9,799 nucleotides of DNA from Promethearchaeia archaeon (GCA_029856445.1 JAHQWY010000114.1:1-9799); one strand, 5' to 3'; shown: positions 1 through 6,663, counted from the stretch's first letter. The notes: a model not told the origin generated them from the sequence alone. Numbers and translations: made by a program.

Positions 1-570
1 AAATTTTGAGTATTTATTAGCTTGAGATCCAGTTTCTATGATGTCGCCTGTTGGTAAAACCACTTCTAATGAGACCAACTGATTCGTACAAGCACCATAC
101 TTAGCACACCCTCCAGCTCCAACGGAGTGATGAGAGAGTCCACCACCTATTGATGCAGTTAAACCTGAACCAGGTCCTAAGCTTCCAGTATAAAGGCCAA
201 ATTGGGATAGATATTCATTTAAGGCACCCCAAGATATTCCTGCTTCTGTAGTTACTATTAAATTATCTTGATCAAGATTTATAATATTATTCATTCGTTT
301 CATATCTAAGAGTATACCAGTATCACCATCAGGTATACTACCTCCCCATTCACAGCATCCTCCACCACGAGGTATTACAGACAAATTTTCTTCATTCGCA
401 ATTTTTAGAATCTCTGAGATTTCTTTTGCATCATTTGGACGAATTACAATGTCTGGAACACCTTTTAAGACAGGATTAACATTTCGAGAATAAGCGTGAC
501 GCACATAGAGATCATTTGATATAAATTCTTTTGATACAATTTTTTCTAATTTTTGATATACATCTGACAT
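1..570 (-). CDS. FAD-linked oxidase (GlcD-like, PCMH-type FAD domain), partial
   Basis: Reading leftward from the ATG at 570, 190 codons stay open to the window edge, so only the N-terminal part is present. The product looks like a flavoprotein of the FAD_binding_4 family (glycolate/lactate oxidase GlcD and relatives), which oxidise 2-hydroxy acids or similar substrates in the cytoplasm. A conserved Pro lies in the early strand IVIRPNDAKEIS (41-52). A PRGGG loop (67-71) is followed by a segment LLDMKRMNNI (87-96). The second FAD-binding loop is GPGSGLTASIGGG (132-144), and the domain ends near LEVVLPTGDIIETGS (168-182). These are the ordered FAD-contacting elements of the family. The substrate-binding C-terminal half is missing, so the substrate cannot be named. 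No Shine-Dalgarno sequence precedes the ATG, which fits a very short leader from the TATA-like palindrome at 593-612. Family call sure; subfamily open. Confidence 0.88.
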   Translation of the reverse strand, partial: MSDVYQKLEKIVSKEFISNDLYVRHAYSRNVNPVLKGVPDIVIRPNDAKEISEILKIANEENLSVIPRGGGCCEWGGSIPDGDTGILLDMKRMNNIINLDQDNLIVTTEAGISWGALNEYLSQFGLYTGSLGPGSGLTASIGGGLSHHSVGAGGCAKYGACTNQLVSLEVVLPTGDIIETGSQANKYSKF

Positions 571-592
571 AGATTTAACATTTTAACTAATA

Positions 593-612
593 ATTATAAA
601 ATATTTTATAAT
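593..612. promoter_or_regulatory. 20-bp perfect AT palindrome, probable TATA region of the FAD-oxidase gene
   Basis: ATTATAAAATATTTTATAAT reads identically on both strands. It lies 23-42 bases upstream of the oxidase ATG (570), where a TATA box for a nearly leaderless transcript would sit. Because it is symmetrical it could also act rightward, but then the leader to the gene at 700 would be about 70 bases. It could also be a dimeric regulator site. Promoter role is inferred from position and composition. Confidence 0.45.
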
Positions 613-662
613 AGAAACGATAAACTACTTAAAGTTATTCAATTTAAGAAAATTGTTAGAAA

Positions 663-670
663 TTTAAAAA
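663..670 (+). promoter_or_regulatory. Possible TATA box for the 700-984 gene
   Basis: TTTAAAAA lies about 33 bases upstream of the ATG at 700. It would place a start near 692 with a very short leader. The surrounding DNA is all AT-rich, so the assignment is weak. AGGT motifs at 685-688 and 692-695 could instead serve as ribosome binding sites on a longer leader. Confidence 0.25.
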
Positions 671-699
671 ATTGAAAATTAGAAAGGTAGTAGGTTGCT

Positions 700-984
700 A
701 TGTATTATAGGGGATATATATTAATTAGGTTGAGAGTAATCGGGACTGAATGGGAGGTAGTTAAAAAACTTACGGGGTTAAAATCAACAGAGCCGGATGA
801 AGATTGGAAAATAACTTACGTTACCCCAATATATGGCGGTTGGGACGTGATAGTTGAATGCACATTTAGTAAACTGAAAGATTTAGATAAAATAGTTACA
901 TTCTGTAGGATTGAAAAAGATTTATCACATTGGATTGAAGAAACGACCACACTGATGGGATCAAAAAACGATTATCCTGATTAA
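700..984 (+). CDS. Stand-alone Lrp/AsnC ligand-binding (RAM) domain protein
   Basis: This 94-residue protein has the pattern of the effector-binding RAM domain of Lrp/AsnC regulators and no DNA-binding helix-turn-helix. A first strand GYILIRLRV (5-13) is followed by a helix TEWEVVKKLTGL. Next come the strands WKITYVTPIYGGWDVIVECTF (first W at about 36), with the typical G-x-x-D before the outgoing strand. A second helix LKDLDKIVTF follows, then a last strand ending ETTTL. Such free-standing domains in archaea are thought to bind amino acids or similar small molecules, or to pair with full-length Lrp proteins; the ligand here is unknown. It diverges from the FAD-oxidase gene and lies 44 bases before the CPBP-like gene on the same strand, so the two may share a transcript. 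The family call rests on fold pattern and the closing TTTL strand, not on an alignment. Confidence 0.7.
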   Translation: MYYRGYILIRLRVIGTEWEVVKKLTGLKSTEPDEDWKITYVTPIYGGWDVIVECTFSKLKDLDKIVTFCRIEKDLSHWIEETTTLMGSKNDYPD

Positions 985-1014
985 TTTCTTTCTAATTATG
1001 TTTTTAAGATATTT

Positions 1015-1018
1015 AGGT
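1015..1018 (+). promoter_or_regulatory. Ribosome binding site supporting the TTG start at 1029
   Basis: AGGT lies 10 bases before TTG 1029. An in-frame TGA at 1020-1022 closes the frame upstream. The next Met codon is residue 21 and would delete most of the first membrane helix. Together these favour the TTG start. Confidence 0.45.
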
Positions 1019-1028
1019 CTGAACAAAA

Positions 1029-1610
1029 TTGATAAAGGCAAGAAAATACGTAATTATCACTACTATATTTATAATTTTAACAATTCCAATGTATTTTGGT
1101 GTCTATCTTGAATATTTCAATATAAGAGATTTAAATTGGCTTATAATTGTAATAGCCGTGTCTGGTTTTTTCATACTTTTAATCTTGGATAAAATTTTAG
1201 TGATTTTCGTTTATAATCGGAAAATGATTGAAGATATAGGAAAAAATGATGTGATCAAAGCTTTTATTGATGGAAATAGTAAAGAAATTATTTGGTTTTA
1301 CTTTCCAATAATAATAATAACGGAAGAATTAATTTTTAGATATTATACCATTGGATTTTTTGATTACAGGTTAGAATTAGAACCTGTTGTAGCTATTTTT
1401 TTATCAAGTTTTTTCTTTTCTAAATATCATATTCACATATGGTTTCGCTATAAAAATTTAATTTTTCTTTTAGTAAATCTTGGATATCCATTCCTACTTG
1501 GATTATATACAGGTTATATTTTTCTACATATAGGTATTATTCCCTGTATTCTGATTCATTTTTTTTTAGCTCTTTATGCTTATTATAGTATTTATAGACA
1601 GTATTTCTAA
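1029..1610 (+). CDS. CPBP-type intramembrane protease-like protein (CAAX/Abi family)
   Basis: The protein has 193 residues and about six hydrophobic segments (near 6-26, 36-62, 84-98, 117-131, 143-165 and 168-187). It carries the motifs of CPBP (CAAX protease and bacteriocin-processing) glutamic endopeptidases. Motif 1 is EELIFR (99-104), with the paired Glu and the Arg. Motif 2 is FSKYH (130-134), matching FxxxH. Motif 3 is IHFFLA (176-181), following a GLYTGYIFLHIGIIP segment typical of the family. The usual Asn four residues after the motif-3 His is Ala181 here. The catalytic Glu pair and both His are kept, so activity is possible. Archaeal members are poorly characterised; roles in prenyl-protein processing or regulated proteolysis are guesses. 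A TTG start is used. A run of nine T's at 1559-1567 lies inside the gene. Convergent with the acyl-CoA synthetase gene. Confidence 0.78.
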   Translation: MIKARKYVIITTIFIILTIPMYFGVYLEYFNIRDLNWLIIVIAVSGFFILLILDKILVIFVYNRKMIEDIGKNDVIKAFIDGNSKEIIWFYFPIIIITEELIFRYYTIGFFDYRLELEPVVAIFLSSFFFSKYHIHIWFRYKNLIFLLVNLGYPFLLGLYTGYIFLHIGIIPCILIHFFLALYAYYSIYRQYF

Positions 1611-1636
1611 AATTAAAAAATAGAAAGAAAAAAAGA
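1611..1636 (-). terminator. Oligo-T terminator of the acyl-CoA synthetase gene
   Basis: On the minus strand this stretch reads as broken T runs (T7 and T6 among them) starting about six bases after the synthetase stop codon at 1642. Archaeal RNA polymerase stops at such U-rich tracts without needing a hairpin. The tract fills the whole 31-base gap between the two convergent genes. On the plus strand it is A-rich, so it would not stop the 1029-1610 transcript. Confidence 0.6.
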
Positions 1637-1641
1637 ATTGA

Positions 1642-3375
1642 TTACATTTTTCTAAGAATTTTTTTATCAACTTTACCTATAGTTGTTAATGGTATTTCTT
1701 TTAGTATTTCAATAATTCTCGGTATTTTATATTTTGCTAGATTTTCTTGAGCAAACTTCAATATATCAACTCTAGTCTCCTCTGATGGTTCAAATCCTTC
1801 TTTTAAAAGCACATATAATTTGACGAATTCTGAACCTGGACGATCTGGATCAGGAACTCCTATACTAGCACATAATTCGATTGCTGGATGTTTATTCATT
1901 TTATCATCAACTTCTACACTAAAAACTTTATAACCACTAACATTTATCATATCTTTTGTGCGGTCAATAATTGTGATATACCCATCTTCATCCATCACTC
2001 CAACATCTCCTGAATAAAACCATCCATCTCTAAGAGCATGCTTTGTTTCTTCTGGTTTATTCCAATATCCTTTAAAAATTTGAGGTCCCTTAATAACAAT
2101 TTCACCAGGTTCACCTAAGGGAACCTCAGTTACCCCATCTTCAATACTAACTATTTTAACTTCGGTATTTGATACAGGTACACCAACGGTTCCAATTTTC
2201 TTTGGCCCAAGATATGGATTAAAAGTAACAATTGGAGAAGCCTCAGTCATCCCGTAGCATTCTATCACTTTTTCTTTGCCTACAATCTCTTCGAACTCCA
2301 TTATGCTTTCTGAAGGAAAAGGAGCAGCACCCGATATAAATCCTACGTCGTCTCGAAACTTTACTCTTTTAAATTTACGGTCAGCCATAAGCATTAAATA
2401 TAGAGTAGGAACATTAGCTAACAAATTGATTTTATCTTGATATTCCTTTGCTTTATTGATAAAATAAGCAGTATCTCTAGGATCAGGTATAAATATTTGT
2501 GCTGCGCCTGAATGTACAGCAGCATAATTTAGCGACATCCCTGCTAAATGGAAAAAAGGAAATCCAGACATATACATATCTTGACCTTTATGGGCACCCG
2601 GTTCAAACCAATTAAAGGTATGCTTAATATTATATAAAATATTCTCGTGTGTAAGAATAGCACCTTTTGGTGGACCCGTGGTTCCACCTGTGTATTGTAA
2701 GAACGCAATATCATTTTTGGGATCATTTTCCACTAAAGGGGCTTTATCACTTGGGTATTTATTCAATATTTCTTTAAAATTAAAATATCTAATATTATCT
2801 ACTGGTAAAACTTCCCCGAAAGGTACTCTTCCAATTTTAATAAGTTGTTCTTTCATATTTTCATCAATACTTAAAACATCAGCTACATTGGTTGTTATTA
2901 CAATTTTAACGTCGGTTTTACCTGATTCTAAAGCAGTTCTTACTTTTTCCTCATAAAAAGAATCAAGTGTTAATAATGCTACAGCTCCGCTGTCTTTTAA
3001 TTGATATATGATTTCAGGTACCTGTAAAAGAAAATTCATACCTGTTGATGCACAACCTGCATAGAAGGTCCCCCATAATCCAGTGAAGTATTGAGGAAGA
3101 TTAGGTAACATTATAGCAACTCTATCGCCCTTTTTCAAACCATTTTCAACAAGAAAGTTAGCAAAACTAATAACATGCTTTTCTGCTTCTTGAAACGTTA
3201 CTTTTTCTGTTTGAAAGTCATAACACAGACTTTCAGGGAATTCTTTTACGACATTTTTCATCATTTCATCTAAGGATATTATTTCAAAATCTAGCTCAGG
3301 TTTTACATGGTCGTCGTAGGATTTTAACCATATTTTTGAAGCATATGGACTTTTTTCAGTAATTTCTTGAGTCAT
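1642..3375 (-). CDS. AMP-forming acyl-CoA synthetase (fatty-acid/aryl-acid CoA ligase type)
   Basis: The enzyme activates a carboxylic acid with ATP to an acyl-adenylate and transfers the acyl group to CoA. The ANL-superfamily core motifs are all present. The phosphate loop is YTGGTTGPPKG (228-238). YGMTE (374-378) closes over the adenine. YSGD (454-457) has the ribose-binding Asp457. The hinge region starts at DR (471-472) and runs into VSGYKV (479-484). The C-terminal catalytic Lys568 lies in TIGKVDKK. At 577 residues it has normal full length for long- or medium-chain ligases. The acyl-pocket residues do not let me name the substrate; the nearest description is a long-chain-fatty-acid-type ligase. 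There is no signal peptide, so it is cytoplasmic or membrane-associated. A GTGATC ribosome binding site four bases before the ATG supports the start. Family certain, substrate uncertain. Confidence 0.93.
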   Translation of the reverse strand: MTQEITEKSPYASKIWLKSYDDHVKPELDFEIISLDEMMKNVVKEFPESLCYDFQTEKVTFQEAEKHVISFANFLVENGLKKGDRVAIMLPNLPQYFTGLWGTFYAGCASTGMNFLLQVPEIIYQLKDSGAVALLTLDSFYEEKVRTALESGKTDVKIVITTNVADVLSIDENMKEQLIKIGRVPFGEVLPVDNIRYFNFKEILNKYPSDKAPLVENDPKNDIAFLQYTGGTTGPPKGAILTHENILYNIKHTFNWFEPGAHKGQDMYMSGFPFFHLAGMSLNYAAVHSGAAQIFIPDPRDTAYFINKAKEYQDKINLLANVPTLYLMLMADRKFKRVKFRDDVGFISGAAPFPSESIMEFEEIVGKEKVIECYGMTEASPIVTFNPYLGPKKIGTVGVPVSNTEVKIVSIEDGVTEVPLGEPGEIVIKGPQIFKGYWNKPEETKHALRDGWFYSGDVGVMDEDGYITIIDRTKDMINVSGYKVFSVEVDDKMNKHPAIELCASIGVPDPDRPGSEFVKLYVLLKEGFEPSEETRVDILKFAQENLAKYKIPRIIEILKEIPLTTIGKVDKKILRKM

Positions 3376-3379
3376 TTTT

Positions 3380-3385
3380 GATCAC
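3380..3385 (-). promoter_or_regulatory. GTGATC ribosome binding site of the acyl-CoA synthetase gene
   Basis: On the minus strand GTGATC lies four bases before the ATG. It matches the 3' half of the full archaeal Shine-Dalgarno sequence GGAGGTGATC. The same AAGTGAT element precedes the gene at 7312, so this host appears to use the GTGAT form on some genes. Confidence 0.5.
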
Positions 3386-3396
3386 TTTCATTAATG

Positions 3397-3408
3397 CTAT
3401 TTTTATAG
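3397..3408 (-). promoter_or_regulatory. Possible TATA box of the acyl-CoA synthetase gene
   Basis: CTATAAAAATAG on the minus strand is centred about 27 bases upstream of the ATG, so transcription from it would be nearly leaderless. The clear ribosome binding site argues for a start further upstream. TAAATTATAA-like DNA near 3424-3433 is the alternative. Confidence 0.3.
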
Positions 3409-3505
3409 TCTAAGAATTTCGATAATTATAATTTAAGATATTTGGATATTTAATAGTATTTATAGTTAAAATCGTTGAGAATTCTAAAATTTTGTATGAG
3501 TAGTA

Positions 3506-3595
3506 ATGTCAGAAAATAAGAAAGAAAAGGTAGAAAATTCCAAAAATGTGATTTATGTAAGGAGATTGTTTTTAGGTAAGAAGGAATTTTCCTAA
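3506..3595 (+). pseudogene. 29-codon open frame, possible 5' remnant of an Alba-like gene
   Basis: The frame encodes MSENKKEKVENSKNVIYV followed by RRLFLGKKEFS and a TAA stop. A short Lys/Glu-rich head followed by a strand of the form NVIYV is how many archaeal Alba chromatin proteins begin, where a Gly-Lys-Lys-Pro loop normally comes next. That loop and the rest of the fold (about 90 residues in all) are missing and I found no continuation in other frames. A TATA-like TTTATAG at 3459-3465 sits at a suitable distance. This may be a truncated copy, a tiny gene, or chance; the Alba resemblance rests on only a few residues. Confidence 0.2.
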
Positions 3596-3622
3596 CCTTG
3601 TCCTATACTCTAGTAATAGACA

Positions 3623-3644
3623 AAATTGATATTTAAATCAATTT
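3623..3644. repeat. Inverted repeat AAATTGAT / ATCAATTT
   Basis: An 8-base arm (3623-3630) is followed by six bases ATTTAA and its exact reverse complement (3637-3644). A further AAATTGAT copy at 3673-3680 forms a smaller palindrome ATCAA-A-TTGAT (3670-3680). It could be a regulator site or a hairpin in the tail of the 3716-5053 transcript. AT-rich DNA makes such matches easy by chance. Confidence 0.35.
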
Positions 3645-3689
3645 CATTTAAATTATAATTCCCAATATGATCAAATTGATTCTTAAATT

Positions 3690-3701
3690 AAAAAAAAAAA
3701 A
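3690..3701 (-). terminator. T12 terminator of the secreted CBM9-like gene
   Basis: Twelve consecutive T's on the minus strand lie about 15 bases after the TAA stop at 3716-3718. It is the longest homopolymer run in the window and fits intrinsic termination by archaeal RNA polymerase. Confidence 0.65.
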
Positions 3702-3715
3702 TGGAGAATTAAAAA

Positions 3716-5053
3716 TTATAACTTTTTTGATTCTTTTCTAAAGATAACTATCGAAATTAGACCTATAGTTGCTAAAATTAAGAGAATATTGAATCCTGGA
3801 ATCGCTTTGGAAGGGATACCTATCATTTTGTAATAATTATATTGAGAGCTATCCATATATGGAACATAATAGTTTACTTTTGAAAAAACCCACCAGTTAG
3901 TTCCTACAATTGCCATGGTACCATACCCCCCAACAACAATACCCAATTCTGTGTTAGATTTATAACGCTCAAGTTCGCTTTTAGGTATTGATATTTCAAA
4001 CATGCGATGGTCTGTTGTATTCCCGGGACTTGGTCCGAATCCCCACTCTATCTGATAATTTTTTATTGAGGAGAGTGGCCAAAAAACAAGGCCTACCGAA
4101 TTACTCGCATTTAAGAAGAATGCAAAGGTCAAAACATCCAAGTTAATTGTGAAAGGATCTGTATGATTTCCGATCAAACTAAACTTGAATTGGTGGTCAG
4201 TGGTCAAATTTCCCATACCATAGGTAATCCCTTCCGTTTGGTAAGAAGTTCCTTTATTTAAAGGCTTAACTTGATCACTATCTGTCATTGGAGGCATTGA
4301 TCCATCATTATACCAGAAAATAATGTCATGATTATCTATAGTAATATTTGATTTTGTACGTATATCAACTTCCATTCCTTGAATCACATCATACACTTCA
4401 AAATAGGGCCACCAGTCATCTATATCAATTGAAAAATCTAATCTATATAAGTGATCCGAACTTACTAATTCGGAAGTAATATTGAAGTCATCACGCCAAA
4501 AATATTGGAAGTTACTCCAAGTTCCTTCAGTTTCTCCATATATGGATGTATATGCATTGTCATCTTCCAAATATTGAGTATGACCTGTATCATAATCTTT
4601 AAAGGGATCCCAAGGTTGATCTGTTTCTACATTGTGGATTAGTGATTCTGCACCGTCATTTAGATAACCCATCCATGCTGTAAGGTCATCGAAAGTTCTA
4701 TTTATCGTATTTAACCATACACCAACCCATTCTCCAGTTGAATTATCAGATCTATCACACCAAAGATCAAGTGCAATATAAAGATTACTCCTATCTTGTC
4801 CAAGGTACATAGTATTATTCCCATCAACATTAATTTTTCCGTTCCAATCTGCCGTATTGTTAATATCTAGATAAAAAGAGATATTCCAATCCGCATTCGA
4901 CCACTCATCTTCAGTAATAATCCCATCAATGCCAATACTAGATGTTTTTGGTAAAGGAGTACCAACACTTCTAGGAATTATAAACACACCAAAAACAACA
5001 AGAGTAATTATTATTGAAATGTTTAATGATAATTTCAAATTTTTACTTCTCAT
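3716..5053 (-). CDS. Secreted CBM9/DOMON-like protein with C-terminal PGF-type anchor
   Basis: This 445-residue exported protein starts with a basic n-region (MRSKNLK) and a hydrophobic core (about 10-26). The mature part opens with IDGIITEDEW (42-51), then strand-rich sequence with YLGQDRSNLYIALDL (83-97). This is the pattern of CBM9-like/DOMON beta-sandwich modules, which bind sugars, haem or cell-wall material. A second strand-rich region (about 270-410) ends in FEISIPKSEL (352-361), another feature of such modules. The C-terminus is IPGF (418-421), a hydrophobic helix (422-437) and a basic tail RKESKKL. This tripartite signal of the PGF-CTERM kind resembles the Loki-CTERM signals of Asgard archaea and is probably cut by an archaeosortase. 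Eleven N-x-S/T sequons (57, 65, 79, 104, 118, 191, 236, 282, 296, 315, 345) suggest a glycosylated surface protein. No catalytic motif seen. AAGGTTAAGGAT precedes the ATG. Confidence 0.75.
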   Translation of the reverse strand: MRSKNLKLSLNISIIITLVVFGVFIIPRSVGTPLPKTSSIGIDGIITEDEWSNADWNISFYLDINNTADWNGKINVDGNNTMYLGQDRSNLYIALDLWCDRSDNSTGEWVGVWLNTINRTFDDLTAWMGYLNDGAESLIHNVETDQPWDPFKDYDTGHTQYLEDDNAYTSIYGETEGTWSNFQYFWRDDFNITSELVSSDHLYRLDFSIDIDDWWPYFEVYDVIQGMEVDIRTKSNITIDNHDIIFWYNDGSMPPMTDSDQVKPLNKGTSYQTEGITYGMGNLTTDHQFKFSLIGNHTDPFTINLDVLTFAFFLNASNSVGLVFWPLSSIKNYQIEWGFGPSPGNTTDHRMFEISIPKSELERYKSNTELGIVVGGYGTMAIVGTNWWVFSKVNYYVPYMDSSQYNYYKMIGIPSKAIPGFNILLILATIGLISIVIFRKESKKL

Positions 5054-5065
5054 ATCCTTAACCTT
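5054..5065 (-). promoter_or_regulatory. Ribosome binding site region of the secreted protein gene
   Basis: On the minus strand AAGGTTAAGGAT directly precedes the ATG. The AAGG and GGT elements are Shine-Dalgarno-like. The 278-base spacer beyond it (5054-5331) holds several TATA-like strings (for example CTTATTTAAATAC at 5261-5273 on the minus strand) and nothing I recognise as a gene, so the promoter cannot be singled out. Confidence 0.35.
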
Positions 5066-5312
5066 TTTTATAAATTGTTGTGAGATATAATCTATCGATC
5101 TTATATATTAATCTTTTTATAAAAGGGTAGTATATAAATTAAGACTTGTATTTTAAAATTTAAAAGAAAGAATAATTTTAATGTAAATTCATAGCACAAT
5201 CTTGCTTGAATTGTTTTCTTATAATTTTGGAGATTTAGGGAAAAGATATTTATAAAAAAAGTATTTAAATAAGTAAAAAATATCACTTAGAATTAGTAAA
5301 ATGTCTACAATT

Positions 5313-5319
5313 AAAAAAA
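5313..5319 (-). terminator. T7 terminator of the GH4 gene
   Basis: Seven T's on the minus strand begin about 12 bases after the glycosidase stop codon (5332-5334), in an otherwise AT-rich context. Shorter than the T12 tract at 3690, so less certain. Confidence 0.4.
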
Positions 5320-5331
5320 TATATTTAGGAT

Positions 5332-6663
5332 TTACTTGAATTTAGGTAGATACTCTTTCTGAACACTATTCATCTCATTAAATATAGCTTCAGCCATCCC
5401 AAAACTACCACAATTAACATCCATCGCAAGGCAAGCTATAGCTAAGTCTTTTGATTTTTTTAGAATTGCCTCTACACAAACATCTTGTATGGATGCTTCA
5501 ATCCTTAATAAACCAGCAATACTTTTAGGAATATTACCAAGTTTTATACCATGAATACCATCATGGTTAACAGTTGCAGAACATTCTATTACAAGATCTT
5601 GAGGAAGGTTATTAATAATCCCAATGTTTGGTATGTTAACTGCCCTTTCATACGAATTTTTGTTTGTAAGAATTGCCTCTATAATAGGTATACCCCGTTC
5701 TCCAGAACGAAGATTTAGAAAAAGACCATCTTTTGGATATCCACCATTCATTAATTTTTTATGATTTTGCTCTAACCATTTGTTTATATTTATCTTCCCA
5801 TTTTCCATTCTATCTAACCAGTCTAATATATCCTTTATTTTGGTATATTGAGATCCAAATTGAAGATATTCACAAACATGGTTATCTCCGGCATAGCAGA
5901 AGTATCCAGTCCTTTTATATATCTCAAATGTCAGATCAGCATAATGAAATCTATCCCGCTTATCTTTAAAATATTGTTTACATTTTGAATTGAATTCTGG
6001 CATTAAATCTTTACCAGTTGAGGTTCCTTCTAACCCTAAAAGAAATGCAAAATGATTTAAACCTCCTGTAGTTAATTTTAGTTCAGACATTTCCTTTTTT
6101 AGCATATCGGGCAAAAAGCTTCTTGTTAAGAGAGCTAATTGATGACACAATCCCACAAATTTCAATTCGGGAACGGATCTACTTAGTGCTAAACATATTC
6201 TCGAGATGGGGTTAGAATATACTATTAGAAGAGCATTAGGACAAAATTTCATTATATCTTTTCCTATCCGTATATGTTCAGGAATTTGACGTGCTGAATG
6301 AAAAAATCCTCCAGGGCCTCCATTTTCGGCCATGATTTCTGTAGAACCAAAACTTCGGGGAATTGCATTGTCTTGCCGTCGTAAGAGAAATCTATCTCCA
6401 TTTTCAATAGCAACTATAACGAAATCAGCATCTTCCAATCCTTTTTTGCGACTTAGTGTTTTCTCTACAATAAATTTATTTCCCCTAATCTCATTTTCTT
6501 TTATGACAATATCATATACTCTTTCTAACTTCTCTCTATTGATGTCATGGAGAACGATCGTTGATCCAGAAAGTAATTTACTTGAATACAAATCCATAAG
6601 TGAGGGTGGTCCAAAAGCAGCACTCCCAGCACCTATTAATACAATTTTTTGAGTTTTTGTCAT
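5332..6663 (-). CDS. Glycoside hydrolase family 4 (NAD- and metal-dependent alpha-glycosidase/galacturonidase type)
   Basis: GH4 enzymes cleave glycosides by NAD-assisted oxidation and elimination, using Mn2+ or a similar metal. Positions here count from TTG 6684; the chosen start is Met8 (6663), just before the Rossmann strand KIVLIGAGS (13-21). GAGS is the NAD loop. Asp47 follows the second strand (VLHDINREKL), where the adenosine ribose is held. SNP (157-159) lies before the substrate site. Cys180-His181 (GLCHQL) and Asn210-His211 (GLNHF) match the metal-ligand regions, Cys and His being the family's metal ligands. YFCYAGDNHVCEYL (261-274) carries a Tyr/Asp/His/Glu cluster of the active site. 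At about 443 residues it has typical length. The lack of the CN[IV]P-type motif of phospho-alpha-glucosidases suggests an unphosphorylated substrate, perhaps a hexoside or uronide. No signal peptide, so it acts on imported sugar. Met5 and TTG 6684 remain possible starts; no Shine-Dalgarno is visible. Confidence 0.9.
   Translation of the reverse strand: MTKTQKIVLIGAGSAAFGPPSLMDLYSSKLLSGSTIVLHDINREKLERVYDIVIKENEIRGNKFIVEKTLSRKKGLEDADFVIVAIENGDRFLLRRQDNAIPRSFGSTEIMAENGGPGGFFHSARQIPEHIRIGKDIMKFCPNALLIVYSNPISRICLALSRSVPELKFVGLCHQLALLTRSFLPDMLKKEMSELKLTTGGLNHFAFLLGLEGTSTGKDLMPEFNSKCKQYFKDKRDRFHYADLTFEIYKRTGYFCYAGDNHVCEYLQFGSQYTKIKDILDWLDRMENGKININKWLEQNHKKLMNGGYPKDGLFLNLRSGERGIPIIEAILTNKNSYERAVNIPNIGIINNLPQDLVIECSATVNHDGIHGIKLGNIPKSIAGLLRIEASIQDVCVEAILKKSKDLAIACLAMDVNCGSFGMAEAIFNEMNSVQKEYLPKFK

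Larger units (their letters stand above)
3376..3715. other. 340-bp gene-poor spacer
   Basis: No long reading frame is present on either strand. The spacer holds, from left to right: a GTGATC ribosome binding site and TATA-like CTATTTTTATAG (3397-3408) for the acyl-CoA synthetase gene; a 29-codon plus-strand frame (3506-3595); inverted ATCAA/TTGAT elements (3623-3680); and a 12-base A run that is the T tract ending the 3716-5053 gene. Confidence 0.6.

Noticed and set aside
1029..1610. Abortive-infection (phage defence) role for the CPBP-like protein
   Set aside because: The family carries the Abi label historically, but no other defence gene is nearby and most members are not defence proteins.
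2544..2956. Open frames on both strands inside the acyl-CoA synthetase gene
   Set aside because: They overlap a complete, motif-rich coding region in other frames and show no protein-like features of their own.
3584..3595. Short hairpin AGGAA-TT-TTCCT
   Set aside because: The two-base loop cannot close stably, and the arms do not extend.
5057..5066. Decamer CTTAACCTTT shared by the secreted-gene leader and the GH4 upstream inverted repeat (6732-6741)
   Set aside because: In the leader it is explained by the ribosome binding site. It has no inverted partner there, and one shared 10-mer in AT-rich spacers is weak evidence of co-regulation.
5101..5286. 61-codon minus-strand frame in the spacer before the secreted protein gene
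   Set aside because: It encodes a Phe/Leu/Lys/Asn-rich string as expected from translating AT-rich noncoding DNA. It has no ribosome binding site and contains TATA-like strings.
5733..6652. Plus-strand frames of 78 and 106 codons opposite the GH4 gene
   Set aside because: They are antisense shadows of the glycosidase with low-complexity composition and no plausible start signals.
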